Source: Ruminococcus sp.
GTDB lineage: Bacteria > Bacillota > Clostridia > Oscillospirales > Ruminococcaceae
Direction of reading: 5' to 3'
DNA: 64,000 nucleotides
Assembly (NCBI GenBank): GCA_017622925.1
Contig: JAGAQC010000067.1
Span: forward strand, 24,506-88,505
Positions 61,514 through 64,000 of this stretch are shown one piece after another. The notes beneath the pieces were generated by a model. The model saw only the letters and a list, made by a program, of their open reading frames with translations, was not told the DNA's origin and searched no databases. Made by a program: the position numbers and the translations under genes. The first letter of the stretch is position 1; each line of letters begins with the position of its first letter.

Positions 61514-61542
61514 TTGACTTTTTTTAAAGACTGTGATATAAT
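61514..61542 (+). promoter_or_regulatory. Promoter of the polysaccharide locus
   Basis: TTGACT (61514-61519), a 17-base spacer and TATAAT (61537-61542). Confidence 0.8.
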
Positions 61543-61583
61543 TTGAAAGTGAACTATACTATTCAATGAAAGGGATTATTTAA

Positions 61584-63158
61584 ATGAATGAAACGGTCTC
61601 AATAAAAAAATTGCTTGAGCTGATAATTTCCAAAATATGGCTCGTAATACTGGCAGCTGTTATAGGTGCGGCGGCAGCTTTCGGCGTGTCTAAGTTTATG
61701 ATGCCTCTGCAATACCAATCGTACACCTCGCTGTTTGTCAAAAGTACCGAAAAGCAGAATATGGCTCCGAATATCAACTCTTATGACATCAATACGGCAA
61801 GAAACCTTGCGTCAACTTATATTGTTGTCATGCGTGACGACGCTGTTATGAACGAGCTTTCCTCCGCTCTTATCAAAAAATACGGTATCACGGAAATTTC
61901 CAAGTATTTCAATGTAAAAGAAAATAACAGCGGTTCAATGACTATTTCCGCTTCACAGCTCCTTGACTGTATCGTTATGAACGCTGTCGAAGAAACCGAG
62001 GTAATAAAAATTACGGCTACAACAAAATCGCCTGAGCTTTCAGCCGATATATGCAATCTTTTGGCAGATATAGCTCCCGAATTTCTTATCAGAGTCGTTG
62101 GAGCAGGTTCTGTTGAGGAAATCGGTTCAGCCGATGTGAATCCAAATCCTGTTTCACCTAATATAATGAAAAATACTGCTATCGGACTTCTTCTCGGCAT
62201 CGTTCTTGCAGTAGCTGTTATATTCCTTATTGACTTTTTCGATAATACAGTCAAAGACAATGATGAACTCTCCAACAGATTCGATAAGCCTATTTTAGGC
62301 GAAGTCCAGTTTTTCTCCCATGACAGAAAACACAAAAGAAGAAAAAAGAACGTTTCTTGTGAAGATTATCCCCGCAATACTTTGTTAAATGACGATGTCC
62401 CCTTTTATATAACCGAAAGCTACAAGGCAATACGTACAAATCTGACGTTTTCTCTTTCCACATCAGATAAAAAAATAATAGCGGTATCAAGCTCGATGCC
62501 CGGCGAGGGTAAGTCCACCACAGCCGCAAACCTCGCTATAGCTCTTGCGCAGACAGACAGCAAGGTACTTCTTATAGACGGAGATCTCAGACGTCCCGTA
62601 CAGCATAAAACATTTGAAGTAAACAATAAAAACGGTTTGTCAAACATACTCGGAAAAATGAAAAAGATCGAGGATTGTATACAGAAAACTTCTCTCGATA
62701 ATCTCGATATAATCACATCAGGTCCGAAGCCGCCTAATCCCTCGGAGCTTCTTGCCTCCGCGCAGACTGAAAAGCTTCTTGAAGAAGTCAGCGAAAAGTA
62801 CGACTACATCATAATAGATACCCCCCCGATAAATGTCGTAAGCGATACCCTCGGCTTGAACAAATATATTGCAGGAGTAATTCTCGTGCTGAGATACGGC
62901 GTAACGACATTTGACGAAGTAACCGAATCCATGAAGAATACAGAGCTTTCAGATACGAATATCATGGGCTTTGTGCTTAATGACATAACAAAGAAAAACG
63001 GCTCTGCCCACAGCTACAAGTACCATGATAAGTACGCCTATAAATCGGGATACGGCTACGCCTCAATAGTAAGCGACTATGATGCTGAAAAGGAAAAGGC
63101 AGAAATGGAAGAATCTGCCGAATCAAGCGATGACGAAAAAGATACGGAAAAGGAGTAA
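61584..63158 (+). CDS. Polysaccharide co-polymerase/tyrosine autokinase (fused BY-kinase)
   Basis: The 524 residues combine a Wzz-type chain-length domain and a BY-kinase. Helix 1 lies at about 15-37, an outer domain follows, and helix 2 is at about 196-218. The kinase has Walker A SSMPGEGKSTTAANLA, Walker A' VLLIDGDLRRP and Walker B YDYIIIDTPP. A C-terminal Tyr-rich tail (SYKYHDKYAYKSGYGYASIV) is the autophosphorylation site. Firmicutes usually split these parts into CpsC and CpsD; here they are one chain. It controls export and length of a capsule or exopolysaccharide. The cognate phosphatase gene follows seven bases later. Confidence 0.93.
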   Translation: MNETVSIKKLLELIISKIWLVILAAVIGAAAAFGVSKFMMPLQYQSYTSLFVKSTEKQNMAPNINSYDINTARNLASTYIVVMRDDAVMNELSSALIKKYGITEISKYFNVKENNSGSMTISASQLLDCIVMNAVEETEVIKITATTKSPELSADICNLLADIAPEFLIRVVGAGSVEEIGSADVNPNPVSPNIMKNTAIGLLLGIVLAVAVIFLIDFFDNTVKDNDELSNRFDKPILGEVQFFSHDRKHKRRKKNVSCEDYPRNTLLNDDVPFYITESYKAIRTNLTFSLSTSDKKIIAVSSSMPGEGKSTTAANLAIALAQTDSKVLLIDGDLRRPVQHKTFEVNNKNGLSNILGKMKKIEDCIQKTSLDNLDIITSGPKPPNPSELLASAQTEKLLEEVSEKYDYIIIDTPPINVVSDTLGLNKYIAGVILVLRYGVTTFDEVTESMKNTELSDTNIMGFVLNDITKKNGSAHSYKYHDKYAYKSGYGYASIVSDYDAEKEKAEMEESAESSDDEKDTEKE

Positions 63159-63164
63159 TGGTAA

Positions 63165-63851
63165 ATGCTGACAGACTATCATTGCCATATACTTCCGGGA
63201 ATTGATGACGGCTCGGAAAATACGGAAATGTCTGTTAAAATGCTCGGTCTTCAAAGGCAGCAGGGAGTTGAACGAATCATTGCAACACCCCACTTTTACG
63301 CCCACCGAGAAAAAAGTGTAGATAATTTCTTGAAAAAAAGAGATAATTCATATAAAAAACTGATCGGCTCGGAAGTCGATCTGACAAATGTTTTCCTTGG
63401 GGCGGAAATTTCTATCGAAAAGGGAATTTCGGAGCTTGACGGCATTGAAAAGCTTGCTGTCGAGGGAACTGATCTTATTCTTCTGGAATTTCCATATACG
63501 GGGTTTAAAGACTGGATGCCGGAGGAAGTGCATAATATCGCCTGCGAATTCAGACTTGTTCCCATAATAGCTCATTTGCACCGATATGTCTCGATCTTCA
63601 GCAAAGAGGAAATGGAAGCAGTGCTTCGAATGAAAGCGATATTTCAGATAAACAATGAAGCTTTTGCAGGATTCAGGGAGAAAAAATTTGCTGCAAAGCT
63701 CATAAAAAACGGTGTCAGGTACGTTTTCGGCAGCGATTGCCACAATATCGCAGTCAGAAGTCCGAATTTTGATATTCTGAAAAAGGAATTCAGAAAGAAG
63801 CCTGAAATTATCGAAGCGTCTGACAATATTTATGAAAAGCATATATTATAG
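63165..63851 (+). CDS. PHP-type protein-tyrosine phosphatase (CpsB/Wzh family)
   Basis: Manganese-dependent phosphatase of 228 residues that removes phosphate from the BY-kinase tyrosine tail. The metal motifs start DYHCHILPGIDDGSE and continue with ATPHFYAHRE, ILLEFPYTG, PIIAHLHRY and FGSDCHN, as in the PHP fold. Length is close to the usual 240. The kinase-phosphatase order is typical for the start of a capsule or exopolysaccharide operon; the synthesis genes should lie beyond the window. Confidence 0.93.
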   Translation: MLTDYHCHILPGIDDGSENTEMSVKMLGLQRQQGVERIIATPHFYAHREKSVDNFLKKRDNSYKKLIGSEVDLTNVFLGAEISIEKGISELDGIEKLAVEGTDLILLEFPYTGFKDWMPEEVHNIACEFRLVPIIAHLHRYVSIFSKEEMEAVLRMKAIFQINNEAFAGFREKKFAAKLIKNGVRYVFGSDCHNIAVRSPNFDILKKEFRKKPEIIEASDNIYEKHIL

Positions 63852-63857
63852 TAACCC

Positions 63858-64000
63858 TGCTTGAAAACCAAACAAGTTCACTGATAAAAATTTCCCATAG
63901 CAGCGTTGTCGTCGTCACCGTGCGACAGCACGCTTTCCTCCTCCGCCTTGCTATGAAAAATTTTTATTCAGTTCCTTTTGTCTGCTTTCCAAGTAGGCTT
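63858..64000. repeat. Long imperfect palindrome at the window end
   Basis: CTGCTTGAAAACC...ACTGATAAAAATTTCCCATAGC matches, inverted, GCTATGAAAAATTTTTATTC and TCTGCTTTCCAAG. The centre holds CGTGC-GACA-GCACG. It may be a further MITE-like family; it reaches the last base shown. Confidence 0.65.

Overview
The window looks like a chromosomal segment of a cellulosome-type gut or rumen Firmicute close to Ruminococcus (Oscillospiraceae). Three secreted proteins carry type I dockerins, one of them a GH43 arabinanase with ricin-type lectin repeats. The housekeeping order rnjA-gdpP-rplI-dnaB-tilS-ftsH is Firmicute-like. Promoters are A/T-rich with near-consensus TTGACA-17-TATAAT spacing, and there is a T-box leader. 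The genus is inferred from this content, not from a search.

Layout. 1-282: tail of pheT. 366-9636: a minus-strand housekeeping operon (rnjA, gdpP, rplI, dnaB, tilS, ftsH) with a perfect consensus promoter and a ~280-nt leader. 9704-10975: AgcS-type symporter. 11076-12952: pair of bacterial-PH membrane proteins. 13087-17713: large membrane protein with a NarL-type kinase/regulator pair. 17850-21433: GntR-ABC module with a perfect operator. 21584-24905: tyrS, an unknown gene and a radical SAM gene, all on the minus strand behind a T-box. 25188-25263: tRNA-Thr(GGT). 25688-28020: DUF3987 gene with TGGCAC repeats and a perfect 113-bp inverted repeat. 28106-31182: second GntR-ABC module, interrupted by repeats. 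31436-34594: tandem DUF305 protein, iron alcohol dehydrogenase, SDR epimerase. 34591-39639: ABC/FtsX exporter with its two-component system. 39777-42924: split NRPS-like trio (condensation, carrier, adenylation). 43342-46401: ECF sigma factor, membrane partner and a dockerin protein. 46650-49178: TIM-barrel/acyl-CoA-synthetase fusion. 49582-52086: DUF4874/DUF4832-type dockerin protein. 52235-56775: two membrane proteins, proC and two CobW-type GTPases, one with a His/Cys-rich repeat domain. 57026-58429: MATE pump. 58620-61361: GH43 dockerin enzyme. 61584-63851: BY-kinase and PHP phosphatase starting a polysaccharide locus that continues past the window.

Repeats are unusually rich. There is a 161-bp palindromic MITE in two copies, each with a TNA target duplication; one copy sits at the transcription start of the T-box leader. 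A dispersed family of GCTAANN heptamers occurs in about ten intergenic blocks. There are also GTAGGGGAC...GTCCCCTAC palindromes, two other long palindromes, and two sets of long inverted repeats around 27.3-28.0 kb and 30.3-31.4 kb.

The strongest leads are: the T-box, apparently tyrosine-specific, separated from tyrS by two unrelated genes; the DUF3987 gene with iteron-like repeats and a 113-bp perfect inverted repeat; the split NRPS-like trio; the TIM-barrel/AMP-ligase fusion; and the ECF sigma/membrane sensor next to a dockerin gene.
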